Source: Saccharicrinis fermentans DSM 9555 = JCM 21142 (GTDB lineage: Bacteria; Bacteroidota; Bacteroidia; Bacteroidales; Marinilabiliaceae). Taken from it: a stretch of DNA of 64,000 nucleotides. Below are positions 30,989 through 40,651 of this stretch, piece after piece. The notes beneath the pieces are model-generated. The model ran no database searches. It saw only the letters and a program-made list of their open reading frames with translations, and had not been told where the DNA came from. The DNA lies in NCBI RefSeq assembly GCF_000517085.1, contig NZ_KI912107.1, forward strand, positions 930,398 to 994,397, in the 5' to 3' direction. Both the position numbers and the translations under genes were made by a program. The stretch's first letter is position 1. Each line of letters starts with the position of its first letter.

Positions 30989-33900
30989 ATGAAAATAATC
31001 CAAAATCAAAGATTAAAATTTATCTTTTCTGTTCGATGTTGCACATCTTTATTGATGTTAAGATTTTTAATGATTGCTTTTTTGTGTTTATCGCTTGGTG
31101 TGTCCTCCGCAATGGCTCAGTCTAAAACTATTTCTGGTACTGTTCGGGATACTGAGGGGGTGCCTTTACCTGGGGTTACGGTTGTTATTAAAGGTACAAC
31201 TACAGGTACAATTACGGATATCGATGGAAATTATTCCTTAACAAATATTCCTGTTGGCTCTACGTTGGTGGTTTCTTTTGTAGGAATGACGACAAAGGAA
31301 ATTGTTATTACTGATCAATCGATGGTAAATGTTGTTTTAGAAAGCAGCTATATCGGCCTTGAAGAGGTGGTGGCTATTGGTTATACAACACGTAAAAAAG
31401 GGGAGGTTACTGGCTCTATTAGTTCGGTAAATTCTGAAACTCTCGAAAGAACTTCCAGTAAAGATCTTGAAAAATCGTTAGCGGGTAAAATTCCTGGATT
31501 AATTGTAAGCGATAAGGGAGGTTACCCAGGTTCTAGTGATGTAACGCTTCTAATACGAGGTAAATCTACATTAAATAACAATGAACCTCTCATCTTAATT
31601 GATGGTATTACCGCAGGAAGCTTCTCTCACTTATCTGCACAGGATATTGAGTCATTGACTGTATTAAAAGATGGGGCAGCTGCTATCTACGGAGCAAGAG
31701 CAGCGAATGGAGTTATTTTGATTACTACTAAACGCGGAAAATCAGGAAAACCTTCCATCAACTTATCCACTTCTTACAATGTGTCTAGTTTTTCTGCTAA
31801 GCCTAACTTGCTAAATTCTGCTCAGTTTGCGACTTGGCAAAATGAAGCTGCAGAGCGAAAAGGAGAGGCTTTGCCTTTTACACAAGAAGATATAGACAAG
31901 TATGCAGCTGGAAATGATCCAAATTATCCTAGTACCAATTGGTCTGATGTGACTTTTGCTGATTATTCACCAGAATCTAGAACTTCTTTGTCTATTTCTG
32001 GAGGAAATGAAAACGTTAAGTATTTTGTAAGTGGAGATTATTTAGACCAGGTTGGTATGTATAAGTCTGGCGATCTTAATTTTAAACAATATCAAGTCCG
32101 TTCGAATTTGGATATAAATATTTGCAAAAATTTGAAATTGGGTATTGATTTGTCTGGTCGATTTGGAGATGCTAACGAACCTGGTGTGGAAGAGAGTTAC
32201 ATTTATAAACATATTTACGTAAATGAACCTACGGAAGTGGCTATTTATCCCAATGGTTTAGCAGCTTGGGGAGGAGAAAATGGTTCGAATCCGTATGTTA
32301 TGTCTAGCAATGAGTCAGGATTCGTGAATAAAGTAGATAATGATATTCGTGCAAAATTTTCATTTGATTGGGATTTATCAGAATTTGTTAGTGGTTTAAG
32401 AGCAAAAGGCTTTGCTGGAATTCGGAAAATGAGTTATGATAAAAAATCGTGGTACACACCTTGGACTGTGTATCAATTTCAAGAAGGATCAAATGACTAT
32501 GTGCCGTCAACAGGGTATTCGCAAAGTGGTAACAAAAGAATCTTGCGAGAGTCTTTTTGGAAATTTAATGAATTGATGTTAAATGCAACAGTGCATTATT
32601 CTAAAGTATTTAATGAGAAACATACATTAGGTGCGTTTGCAGGGATAGAACAAATGAGTTCCGATCAACGTGAGTTTTGGGCTGAAAAAAAGGACTTTCC
32701 AACAAAAGACCATTCTGAGTTATTTGCGGGAAGTGATGATGCGCAACAATCGAATGGAATTTCGGCCGAATGGGGAAGACTTAATTATTTTGGTTCCATC
32801 AGTTATGATTATAGAAAAAAATATTTCATAGACCTAACATTACGTCATGATGGCTCCAGTAATTTTGGTCCTGGAAATCGCTTTGGAACCTTTCCCGGAG
32901 CCGCTGTATCTTGGTCACTGGGCAATGAGTCTTTTATGGATTGGTCGGATGCTTGGTTGGACGTTCTAAAAATTAGATCATCTTGGGCCATTATGGGTAA
33001 TGATCGTATTGGTGCGTTTCAGTATTTGACACGCTATAATTATAGTGGAAATACCAATGTGGCTCAGCCTAATTATTATTTGTTTGGTGTACCTGCTACT
33101 AGATACAATGGCTATTCGAGCGATAATGTTCCTAACCCTGATATTACTTGGGAAACTGCAGATATGAAAAATTTAGGCTTGAACTTCGTTATGCTCAATA
33201 ACAGATTGTCGGGAGATATCAATTATTTTTATCAGAAACGTGAAGACATACTTATTACAAGGAATGCTTCGATTCCAGATGTTGCTGGGTTAACCTTGCC
33301 ACAGGAGAACTTGGGAAAAGTGGATAATTTTGGATGGGAATTTGAGTTGGCCTGGAATGATAAAATGGATGATTTTAATTATAACCTGGGCGCAAATCTT
33401 ACCCAGGCAAAAAATGAAGTAGTGTATTTGGATGAGCCTGCTGATGTCCCGGAGTGGCGTAAACGTGAAGGACATCCAATGGACTCTTATATCATTTATC
33501 CAACGGCAGGTATTTTTTATGATCAGGAACAAGTGGATGCCACTGAGGTGAAATTACCAGGTACTGTAGCAGGTGAACCCATCTATTTGGATACCGATGG
33601 AAATAAAAAGATTGATTCAAATGACCGTATTCGTTCGTATGCCTCGGACGTACCTGAAATTCAGTTTGGTATTTATGGAGGTGCAGCGTATAAAGGGTTT
33701 AACCTTAATTTCTTATTCCAAGGACAAGCCAAGGCAAAGATGATCGTATATTTTGAAGAAAAAGGGGCCTTGCCTGACTTTATATACAAGAATAGATGGA
33801 CACCTGAAAACCGTAATTCGAGATACCCAAGGGCCTTTCTTAAAGGAGATGCATATAGTGGTAATTTGAATACAGCAGATAATTTTCAAGGAGCCGATTT

Positions 33901-34141
33901 ATGGTTGCGTGATGCTTCTTTTTTACGATTGAAGGAATTGGAGCTGGGGTATACTTTTGCACAGGATAAAATTAAAATTGGTACTCTAAAGGTATATGTA
34001 AGAGGAAATAACTTGCTTACCATGTTTTCTGATATTTATGATCTGGGTCTTGATCCCGAAGCAACAGGGTATGTTGACTTTAGGAAAAGTAAATATCCTT
34101 CTTTGAAAACATATACAGTTGGGCTGAATTTTAATTTTTAA
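30989..34141 (+). CDS. susC: SusC-type TonB-dependent outer-membrane transporter 1
   Basis: This 1050-residue protein has an unusually long positively charged signal region (about 1-44, ending AMAQ). A carboxypeptidase-D-like beta-sandwich follows (ISGTVRDTEGVPLPGV, about 48-125), then the plug (LEEVVAIGYTTRKKGEVTG) and a 22-strand barrel ending in an aromatic residue (VGLNFNF). There is no STN domain, so it does not signal through an anti-sigma factor. It imports oligosaccharides together with the SusD lipoprotein encoded 28 bases downstream. It is only distantly related to the transporters at 49209 and 60740, which are close to each other. It follows the regulator gene and uses an AGGTTAAT promoter. 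Confidence 0.95.
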   Translation: MKIIQNQRLKFIFSVRCCTSLLMLRFLMIAFLCLSLGVSSAMAQSKTISGTVRDTEGVPLPGVTVVIKGTTTGTITDIDGNYSLTNIPVGSTLVVSFVGMTTKEIVITDQSMVNVVLESSYIGLEEVVAIGYTTRKKGEVTGSISSVNSETLERTSSKDLEKSLAGKIPGLIVSDKGGYPGSSDVTLLIRGKSTLNNNEPLILIDGITAGSFSHLSAQDIESLTVLKDGAAAIYGARAANGVILITTKRGKSGKPSINLSTSYNVSSFSAKPNLLNSAQFATWQNEAAERKGEALPFTQEDIDKYAAGNDPNYPSTNWSDVTFADYSPESRTSLSISGGNENVKYFVSGDYLDQVGMYKSGDLNFKQYQVRSNLDINICKNLKLGIDLSGRFGDANEPGVEESYIYKHIYVNEPTEVAIYPNGLAAWGGENGSNPYVMSSNESGFVNKVDNDIRAKFSFDWDLSEFVSGLRAKGFAGIRKMSYDKKSWYTPWTVYQFQEGSNDYVPSTGYSQSGNKRILRESFWKFNELMLNATVHYSKVFNEKHTLGAFAGIEQMSSDQREFWAEKKDFPTKDHSELFAGSDDAQQSNGISAEWGRLNYFGSISYDYRKKYFIDLTLRHDGSSNFGPGNRFGTFPGAAVSWSLGNESFMDWSDAWLDVLKIRSSWAIMGNDRIGAFQYLTRYNYSGNTNVAQPNYYLFGVPATRYNGYSSDNVPNPDITWETADMKNLGLNFVMLNNRLSGDINYFYQKREDILITRNASIPDVAGLTLPQENLGKVDNFGWEFELAWNDKMDDFNYNLGANLTQAKNEVVYLDEPADVPEWRKREGHPMDSYIIYPTAGIFYDQEQVDATEVKLPGTVAGEPIYLDTDGNKKIDSNDRIRSYASDVPEIQFGIYGGAAYKGFNLNFLFQGQAKAKMIVYFEEKGALPDFIYKNRWTPENRNSRYPRAFLKGDAYSGNLNTADNFQGADLWLRDASFLRLKELELGYTFAQDKIKIGTLKVYVRGNNLLTMFSDIYDLGLDPEATGYVDFRKSKYPSLKTYTVGLNFNF

Positions 34142-34169
34142 TCTATTTGAGCACTTAAAAGGAATAAAC

Positions 34170-35885
34170 ATGAAAAATATAAAATTAACATATTTATTGA
34201 TACTATTCGTATTGCTGGTAAGTTACAGTTGCGAAGACGTTTTAGAAACCAATGCAAAGGATGCTTTTGCCGAAGATTTAATATACGAAGACCCTGACCA
34301 AGTGGAACGCTTAGTTTATACAGCTTACAATAGTACCGAGGGTTGGGGGGTAAACCGTTTTCAGTGGTGGAGTAGGAGATTTAATATTGAAGCAGCTTCT
34401 TTTGAAGCAAAATTTAATTTTAATAATTTGGATCTTTTTAAATTACGGAGCGTAGGGATTACACCCAGCAGTATGGGCGTGTGGTTGCAAAAATGGAGTA
34501 ATTATTGGGATTATGTTCGTTCTTGTAACGAATTCTTGGATAGAATAGACAACAGTGTGGCAATGAGTGTGGATGCTGAAAGAGTCAATGTGCTGAAAGC
34601 GGAAATGAAATTTTTGCGAGCAAATTTGTATGCCAAATTAATAAATTATTATGGGGGTGTACCTATTATGAACCGGGCATTAGGTTTACAAGATGATTTT
34701 AATTTGGAGCGTAATAGTTATGAAGAATGTGTGGACTTTATTGTCAGTGAATTAGATGAAGTGGCTGCCATTCTTCCGGAAACACGTCCCGAAACAGAGT
34801 TTGGTAGAGCGACTAAATTGTCGGCTTTAGCAGTGAAGTCACGTATATTATTGTATGCAGCCAGTAAGCTGCACGATCCTTCATCTGCACCCGCAAATGA
34901 TCCTTTATATGTTTATACAAAATCATCTAAATGGCAAGATGCTGCAGATGCTGCGAAAGAAATTGTAGACATAGTGGAAGGACGTGATCTGATTGCTGTA
35001 GCGGATGCAGAGGAATATCAGAAGTTGTTCTTATCTCCCAACCAGGACATTTTGTTTGCTAGACCTTATGGATCTGCATATTATGATTTTGGTACAGATG
35101 CAAATTCATTGTGGGATCAAACACAATCACCCAATGGTTACGGTGGTTGGGGCTTATCTTCACCTACACATAACTTTGCTTTGCAATTTAATATGCAGGA
35201 TGGGAGTGGAACAACGAGTGCTGCGTTTGACCCATTAAATCCCAATGCAAATCGTGAAATGAGGTATTACGCAAACCTACTTTTTAATGGAGCTCAATTT
35301 AGAGGTCGTGATGTTCAGTATTATTTATCAGATGACGTGAATAAATTCCCTCATGGCTTAGACTCTCCTGAAGGTATAGGTAATACCTCGCACTCGTCAA
35401 AAACAGGTTATAATATCCGTAAATTTCAAGATGAAAGTGTTGATGTAGCAGGAGGTATTTCACCTCAACGTCCATATATTTTATATCGTTTGGCCGAAAT
35501 TTATTTAAATTATGCTGAAGCTTTATACCATATTCCAGGCCAGGAAGTAGTCGCCAGAGAGTATCTTAATAAGGTTTCTACAAGAGCTCTGCAACCTGAG
35601 ATTACAGCTAGTGGGGACGAGCTTCTGGAAGCTATTAAAAGAGAAAGAAGAGTAGAGCTTTGTTTTGAAGGTCATAATTTTTTTGATGAAAGACGGTGGA
35701 TGGAAGACGACCACTTAGGATTTGATATAAAAGGTTTAAAATGGACGAAAACTGATGATGGGTCTTTGACCTTTGTTGAAGAAACAGTAGTTACAAGGCC
35801 ATGGTATAACAAGCATTATTATTTACCAATTCCCTCTGTAGAGCTTGAAAAAGCTCCTTCTTTATTGCAGAACTACGATTATTAA
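34170..35885 (+). CDS. susD: SusD-type surface glycan-binding lipoprotein 1
   Basis: A 571-residue RagB/SusD-family lipoprotein. The lipid-attachment Cys follows LLVSYSC near residue 21. The TPR-like helical half and the FLRANLYAKLINYYGGVPI block are typical, and the C-terminal block FDERRWMEDD and the final YYLPIPSVELEKAPSLLQN match the family end. It forms the lid over SusC1 and captures substrate at the cell surface. It closes its operon, with a terminator 24 bases later. Confidence 0.94.
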   Translation: MKNIKLTYLLILFVLLVSYSCEDVLETNAKDAFAEDLIYEDPDQVERLVYTAYNSTEGWGVNRFQWWSRRFNIEAASFEAKFNFNNLDLFKLRSVGITPSSMGVWLQKWSNYWDYVRSCNEFLDRIDNSVAMSVDAERVNVLKAEMKFLRANLYAKLINYYGGVPIMNRALGLQDDFNLERNSYEECVDFIVSELDEVAAILPETRPETEFGRATKLSALAVKSRILLYAASKLHDPSSAPANDPLYVYTKSSKWQDAADAAKEIVDIVEGRDLIAVADAEEYQKLFLSPNQDILFARPYGSAYYDFGTDANSLWDQTQSPNGYGGWGLSSPTHNFALQFNMQDGSGTTSAAFDPLNPNANREMRYYANLLFNGAQFRGRDVQYYLSDDVNKFPHGLDSPEGIGNTSHSSKTGYNIRKFQDESVDVAGGISPQRPYILYRLAEIYLNYAEALYHIPGQEVVAREYLNKVSTRALQPEITASGDELLEAIKRERRVELCFEGHNFFDERRWMEDDHLGFDIKGLKWTKTDDGSLTFVEETVVTRPWYNKHYYLPIPSVELEKAPSLLQNYDY

Positions 35886-35908
35886 TATCAGTCTGATATA
35901 CTTAAAGG

Positions 35909-35938
35909 AGGCTGTTTCTTATGAAACGGCCTTTTTTG
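35909..35938 (+). terminator. terminator after SusD1
   Basis: GGCTGTTTC and GAAACGGCC pair (one G-U) around a 4-base loop, followed directly by six T. Confidence 0.88.
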
Positions 35939-35980
35939 GTATGCTGGGCATGGTAATAGTCTGGCGAGATGTAAGTCTTT

Positions 35981-36255
35981 GTGTGCGCCGAGTTGAAAGA
36001 AAGCGCTAGCGATTGGCTAGGGCGTTGTGAGCACTACAAATCTGAAAGAAGCCATTAGTAAAGTTGAAGTATTGGCGCACAGAAATCTGATATAAGGCTT
36101 ACTTGGTGGGGCAACCGAGCCATAGAATGGGAACGCCCAAATATTAACCGTAATACCATAAAGTAAATCAGGCAGTACGCAACGAAAGAATATTATCTTA
36201 TTTCGTGTGGTCTCAACAGGGCGAGGGGGTAATTCCTTTACCTACTCGATTTTGC
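35981..36255 (+). mobile_element. probable group II intron fragment (domain I only)
   Basis: GTGTGCGCC at 35981-35989 is like a group II intron 5' end (GUGYG) and pairs with GGCGCAC at 36074-36080. AAATCTGATATAAGG and GAATGGGAACG resemble conserved domain I stretches of the Lactococcus Ll.LtrB intron as I remember it. No reverse transcriptase gene and no clear domain V are present, so this is a remnant. A CGAG...CTCG hairpin lies near its end (36219-36247). Confidence 0.5.
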
Positions 36256-36310
36256 GATGATCATATAATAGTGATTCAACTTCACGAACAAGGTAAAATA
36301 TTGTAATATT

Positions 36311-36356
36311 AGGTTAATATTTATTTATGCTAAACGGTGTAACTTCTTCATATTTG
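36311..36356 (+). promoter_or_regulatory. GH127 operon promoter with AGGTTAATAT box
   Basis: AGGTTAATAT at 36311-36320 is 42 bases before the TTTG of CATATTTG (36349-36356). About 200 untranslated bases follow before the first gene; they hold nothing I recognise except a possible decayed leader fragment near 36483. Confidence 0.6.
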
Positions 36357-36562
36357 CATCAAGTGTTTTAAAATGGATGAATAAGACTCATGCCTAAATT
36401 TTTTAACAGATACTAAGAGCATCCTTTGTTTTGAGGTTTCGCAATAAAATGATCTTTTGTATTGAGGTGATATCGTTATTTACATAGGAGTACTAATGTA
36501 TCGCTGGTGGGTATTTTCTTTATAGTTTAAAATAAGTTTGTAAATTAATCTAAATTAGAATA

Positions 36563-38581
36563 ATGGATAAAATAATGTTATTGGTGTTAAGCCTAGTTGT
36601 TCTTCATGCTGCATCGGCGCAACAAAAAGGGATTGTTAATAATGCAAATAGTCCTTATGTAAAATTAAAAAGTATTGACATGGGCGATTGTATCTGGACC
36701 GAAGGTTTTTGGGCAGATAAATTTAAAGCCGCAACAGAAAGTATGGTTCCATATATGGGCGAAGTATTGTGTGGAGATACAGGACATGCTTTAAATAATT
36801 TTAAAATTGCAGCTGGTGAAAAAGAAGGTCATCACCATGGAATGCGATGGCACGATGGTGATTTTTATAAATATATGGAAGCGGTGTCGTATGTATATGC
36901 GCAAACAAAAGATAAAAAATTACTGAAGGAGTTGGATGAATATATACGTATTATTGGTAAGGCTCAGGAAGAGGATGGATATTTACAGACACAGATTCAG
37001 TTAAATCCCGAAGTAGATCGTTACGATAATCGTAAGTATCATGAAATGTATAATACCGGGCATCTGTTAACAAGTGCTTGTATTCATTATCGTGTCACTG
37101 GTCAGCGTAATTTCTTAGATATAGCCATAAAACATGCTGACTATCTATATACTATTTTTATGCCTGAGGATAAGAAATATGGTCGTTTTGGTTTTAATCA
37201 AACGCAAATTATGGGACTTGTTGAGTTGTATCGTACGGTGGGAGATCAAAGATATTTGAAATTAGCAGAAAAATTTATTAATAATCGAGGTAAGTATAGA
37301 GTAGAAGAAACACCAGCTACAGAAGGATATCCTATTGGTGATATGGTGCAGGAATATACACCTTTGCGCAAAGAGGATGAAGCAGTAGGGCACGCAGTTT
37401 TGGCTTTGTACTTTTATGCCGGAGCTGCTGATGTTTATTCCGAAACAGGTGAGAAAGCGTTGCTAGACGCTTTGGATCGTTTATGGGAAAATGTCACAGA
37501 TAAAAAAATGTATGTAACTGGTGCTGTTGGACAAACTCACTATGGTGCCTCAACAAACCGACAGATGATAGAGGAAGGTTTTATTGATGAATATATGATG
37601 CCCAATATGACAGCTTACAATGAAACGTGTGCTAATATTTGTAATTCTATGTTTAGTAAGCGTATGTTGGATATTCATGGAGAGTCAAAATATGCCGATA
37701 TTATGGAACTCGTAATGTATAATAGCGGTCTTTCTGGTATAAGTCTTGACGGTAAAAATTATTATTATGCGAACCCTTTACGCGTTATTGATGGAGCAAG
37801 AGATTATAGTAAAATGAATACTGAATTCCCTGAACGTCAGCCTTATTTAGAATGTTTCTGTTGCCCTCCAAATTTAGTTCGTACTGTAAGTAAATTATCC
37901 GGTTGGGCCTATAGTAAAACGGCCAATGGTATTGCTGTTAATTTATATGGAGGAAATAAGTTGAATACGAAGTTATTAGATGGTTCTGAATTAAAGATTA
38001 CACAAGTTACTAAATATCCATGGGAAGGTCGTATTAAATTAACGATTGATAAATGTAAAAAAGGTGCATTCGATATTACGCTACGAATTCCTAATTGGGC
38101 GCGTGGAACACGTATTACGGTAAATAATATGGATGCAGGTATTGATGTGAAAGAAGGAAAATTTGCTGTTGTCAATAGAGCTTGGAAAAAAGGCGACGAG
38201 GTAGTAATCGATATGCCTATGAATATAAACCTTGTTGAAGGCCACTCTCGTATAGAAGAGGTACGCAATCAAGTAGCTATTAAACGTGGACCGATAGTTT
38301 ATTGTATAGAATCTCCCGACCTTCCCCAAGGAACGGATATTGTAGATGTTTATTTAAATGGTGAAGTACCTCAAAAAGCAGTTTTTAATAGTGATCTACT
38401 TGGGGGTGTTACAACCGTTGAAGCTGCGCTATTATTGAGAAAGGATAGTAATAAAGAAAAGATGTACAAAACAGTTCGCAAACCGGTTTTTGAATCATAT
38501 AAAACAAGGCTGGTACCCTATTTTTCATGGAGCAATAGAGGACGGTCAGAAATGACTGTGTTTATGCCTGTTGTATGGTAA
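36563..38581 (+). CDS. GH127 family glycoside hydrolase (3,6-anhydro-D-galactosidase candidate)
   Basis: A 672-residue protein with a signal peptide (1-20). The (alpha/alpha)6 barrel and beta-sandwiches of GH127 (formerly DUF1680) are recognisable. The zinc-thiolate site of Bifidobacterium HypBA1 (Glu322, Glu338, Cys340, nucleophile Cys417, Cys418) maps with identical spacing onto Glu338, Glu354, Cys356, Cys433 and Cys434 (EEGF, NETCAN, CFCCPPN). GH127 members in carrageenan loci remove terminal 3,6-anhydro-D-galactose from neocarrageenan oligosaccharides, and the anhydrosugar pathway at 21335-26047 supports that here. beta-L-arabinofuranosidase activity is the alternative. It starts a four-gene operon and has a close paralogue directly downstream. 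Confidence 0.87.
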   Translation: MDKIMLLVLSLVVLHAASAQQKGIVNNANSPYVKLKSIDMGDCIWTEGFWADKFKAATESMVPYMGEVLCGDTGHALNNFKIAAGEKEGHHHGMRWHDGDFYKYMEAVSYVYAQTKDKKLLKELDEYIRIIGKAQEEDGYLQTQIQLNPEVDRYDNRKYHEMYNTGHLLTSACIHYRVTGQRNFLDIAIKHADYLYTIFMPEDKKYGRFGFNQTQIMGLVELYRTVGDQRYLKLAEKFINNRGKYRVEETPATEGYPIGDMVQEYTPLRKEDEAVGHAVLALYFYAGAADVYSETGEKALLDALDRLWENVTDKKMYVTGAVGQTHYGASTNRQMIEEGFIDEYMMPNMTAYNETCANICNSMFSKRMLDIHGESKYADIMELVMYNSGLSGISLDGKNYYYANPLRVIDGARDYSKMNTEFPERQPYLECFCCPPNLVRTVSKLSGWAYSKTANGIAVNLYGGNKLNTKLLDGSELKITQVTKYPWEGRIKLTIDKCKKGAFDITLRIPNWARGTRITVNNMDAGIDVKEGKFAVVNRAWKKGDEVVIDMPMNINLVEGHSRIEEVRNQVAIKRGPIVYCIESPDLPQGTDIVDVYLNGEVPQKAVFNSDLLGGVTTVEAALLLRKDSNKEKMYKTVRKPVFESYKTRLVPYFSWSNRGRSEMTVFMPVVW

Positions 38582-38630
38582 GATTTAATATAGTTTTTGA
38601 ATACATTGTAGTATGGTTAAAATCTTAAAA

Positions 38631-40640
38631 ATGAAAAAAATATGGATGGCTATGGGTGCTTTTATTTTTATGGGGAGCACTATAGCTCAAAAGCAGGGCA
38701 TCATAAATAATGGAGACAGTCCTTATGTGCAATTTAAAAGCATCAATATATCCGATTGCCAATGGACCAGTGGTTTTTGGGCCGACAAATTTAAAGTCTG
38801 TGAGGAAACCATGGTTCCTCATATGGGTGATATTTTGACTGGAGATGTAGGGCATGCTCTTAATAATTTTAAAATTGCTGCAGGAATACTGGACGGAGAC
38901 CACCAGGGCATGAACTGGCATGATGGGGATTTTTATAAATGGATGGAAGCTGCTATGTACATTTATGCCCATAACAAGGATGCAGCTATTCTGAAACAAT
39001 TGGATGAATATATCGACATAATAGGCAAGGCTCAACAAAGTGATGGTTATCTACAAACTCAGGTTGAAGTAAAGGGTTTGAAGAGATTCGGTAACCGTCA
39101 ATATCATGAATTATACAATGCTGGACATTTATATACAAGTGCTTGTATTCATCATCGCGTAACAGGCCAAACAAACTTTTTGGATATTGCGGTGAAAAAT
39201 GCAGACTATTTATATAAATTATTTATGCCGCAACCAGATAGCTTAAAGCGTTTTGGTTTTAATCAAACTCAAATCATGGGATTGGTAGAGTTGTATCGCA
39301 CCACACATGATAAAAGGTATCTCGAATTGGCGGAATTGTTTATTAATATGAGGGGTAAATCAAAAGTAAAACCTGATGAACATGCTAATTATAAGCATAT
39401 TGGTGATATGGTTCAGGAACGAAGGCCCTTACGAAAAGAAACAGAAGCGGTGGGACATGCTGTTTTAGCTCTTTACTATTATGCTGGAGCTGCAGATGTG
39501 TATGCCGAGACAGGTGAGAGGGAATTGATTGATGCGTTGGATCGATTATGGGAAAATGTAGTGAATAAAAAGATGTATATAACAGGTGCATGCGGACAAA
39601 CGCATCATGGAGTGTCTTCGCGTGTAGACATGGTGCATGAAGGTTTTATTAATGAATATATGATGCCCAATGCTACAGCTTACAACGAAACTTGTGCTAA
39701 TATTTGTAATGCCATGTTTAGCTATCGTATGCTGGGAGTCCATGGTCAGGCTAAGTATGCGGATATTATGGAGCTAGTTATGTATAATAGTGCTCTTTCT
39801 GGTATTAGCATTGAGGGAAAAGATTATTTTTATACGAATCCATTACGAAAAACGCATTACCATACAGATTATTCGTCTACAGAATCTGCGAACCGTGAGC
39901 CATATATCGAATGCTTTTGCTGTCCTCCAAATCTTGTTCGTACAATTGCTAAACTATCGGGGTGGGCCTATAGTTTATGTGATAATGGTTTAGCTGTTAA
40001 TCTTTATGGAGGTAATAGGTTGAATACTCGATTGCTAGATGGTTCAAAAATTCAATTAAGGCAAGAAACGCAATATCCTTGGAATGGTGATGTAAAGATA
40101 ACGGTTGATCAATGTAAAAAAGAAGCTTTTCAGATATTGTTAAGGATACCAGGATGGGCCAAAGGTTCAAAAATACAGGTGAACGGAAAGTATATTGATA
40201 AGAAAGTAAATCCAGGTACTTATTTAAAGTTGGAACGGAATTGGAAAAAAGGTGATGTTGTAACTGTTTCGATGCCTATGAATGTTCAACTTATGGAGGG
40301 AAATCCACGAATAGAAGAGGTGCGTAATCAGGTTGCTGTAAAACGTGGACCCGTGGTCTATTGTATTGAATCGCCCGACTTACCAGAAGATACAGAAATT
40401 CTTGATGTGTACTTGCCGCGGGATAATGATTTTGTTCCAGAATATAAATCTGATTTCTTAGGGGGTTTAACCACTATTCAAACACATTTAAAGTTACGTA
40501 AGGATAAAAAACAGGGAATGTATCGTCAGTTGGTCTCACCTGAGTGGGAGACTGTGAAAACGCAGTTAATTCCTTATTTTTCTTGGAGTAATCGTGGAAC
40601 TTCCGAAATGTCTGTATGGTTACCTATCATTTGGGAATAA
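38631..40640 (+). CDS. GH127 family glycoside hydrolase, tandem paralogue
   Basis: I start at ATG 38631 (MKKIWMAMGAFIFMGSTIAQ, signal peptide); ATG 38613 is possible but weaker. At 669 residues it is collinear with the upstream GH127, with the same NETCAN and CFCCPPNLVRT blocks, so the Cys nucleophile and zinc ligands are kept. The two proteins differ mostly in surface loops and in the last 60 residues. A tandem duplication followed by specialisation is likely, for example one enzyme for kappa- and the other for iota- or beta-type ends. Which acts on which cannot be seen from sequence. Confidence 0.87.
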   Translation: MKKIWMAMGAFIFMGSTIAQKQGIINNGDSPYVQFKSINISDCQWTSGFWADKFKVCEETMVPHMGDILTGDVGHALNNFKIAAGILDGDHQGMNWHDGDFYKWMEAAMYIYAHNKDAAILKQLDEYIDIIGKAQQSDGYLQTQVEVKGLKRFGNRQYHELYNAGHLYTSACIHHRVTGQTNFLDIAVKNADYLYKLFMPQPDSLKRFGFNQTQIMGLVELYRTTHDKRYLELAELFINMRGKSKVKPDEHANYKHIGDMVQERRPLRKETEAVGHAVLALYYYAGAADVYAETGERELIDALDRLWENVVNKKMYITGACGQTHHGVSSRVDMVHEGFINEYMMPNATAYNETCANICNAMFSYRMLGVHGQAKYADIMELVMYNSALSGISIEGKDYFYTNPLRKTHYHTDYSSTESANREPYIECFCCPPNLVRTIAKLSGWAYSLCDNGLAVNLYGGNRLNTRLLDGSKIQLRQETQYPWNGDVKITVDQCKKEAFQILLRIPGWAKGSKIQVNGKYIDKKVNPGTYLKLERNWKKGDVVTVSMPMNVQLMEGNPRIEEVRNQVAVKRGPVVYCIESPDLPEDTEILDVYLPRDNDFVPEYKSDFLGGLTTIQTHLKLRKDKKQGMYRQLVSPEWETVKTQLIPYFSWSNRGTSEMSVWLPIIWE

Positions 40641-40651
40641 AGAAAAGAGTA

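Noticed and set aside
36483-36512. Possible extra leader copy before the GH127 operon (ACATAGGAGTACTAATGTATCG...)
   Set aside because: Only the inner region resembles the leader; both stem arms are missing, so the match is too weak.
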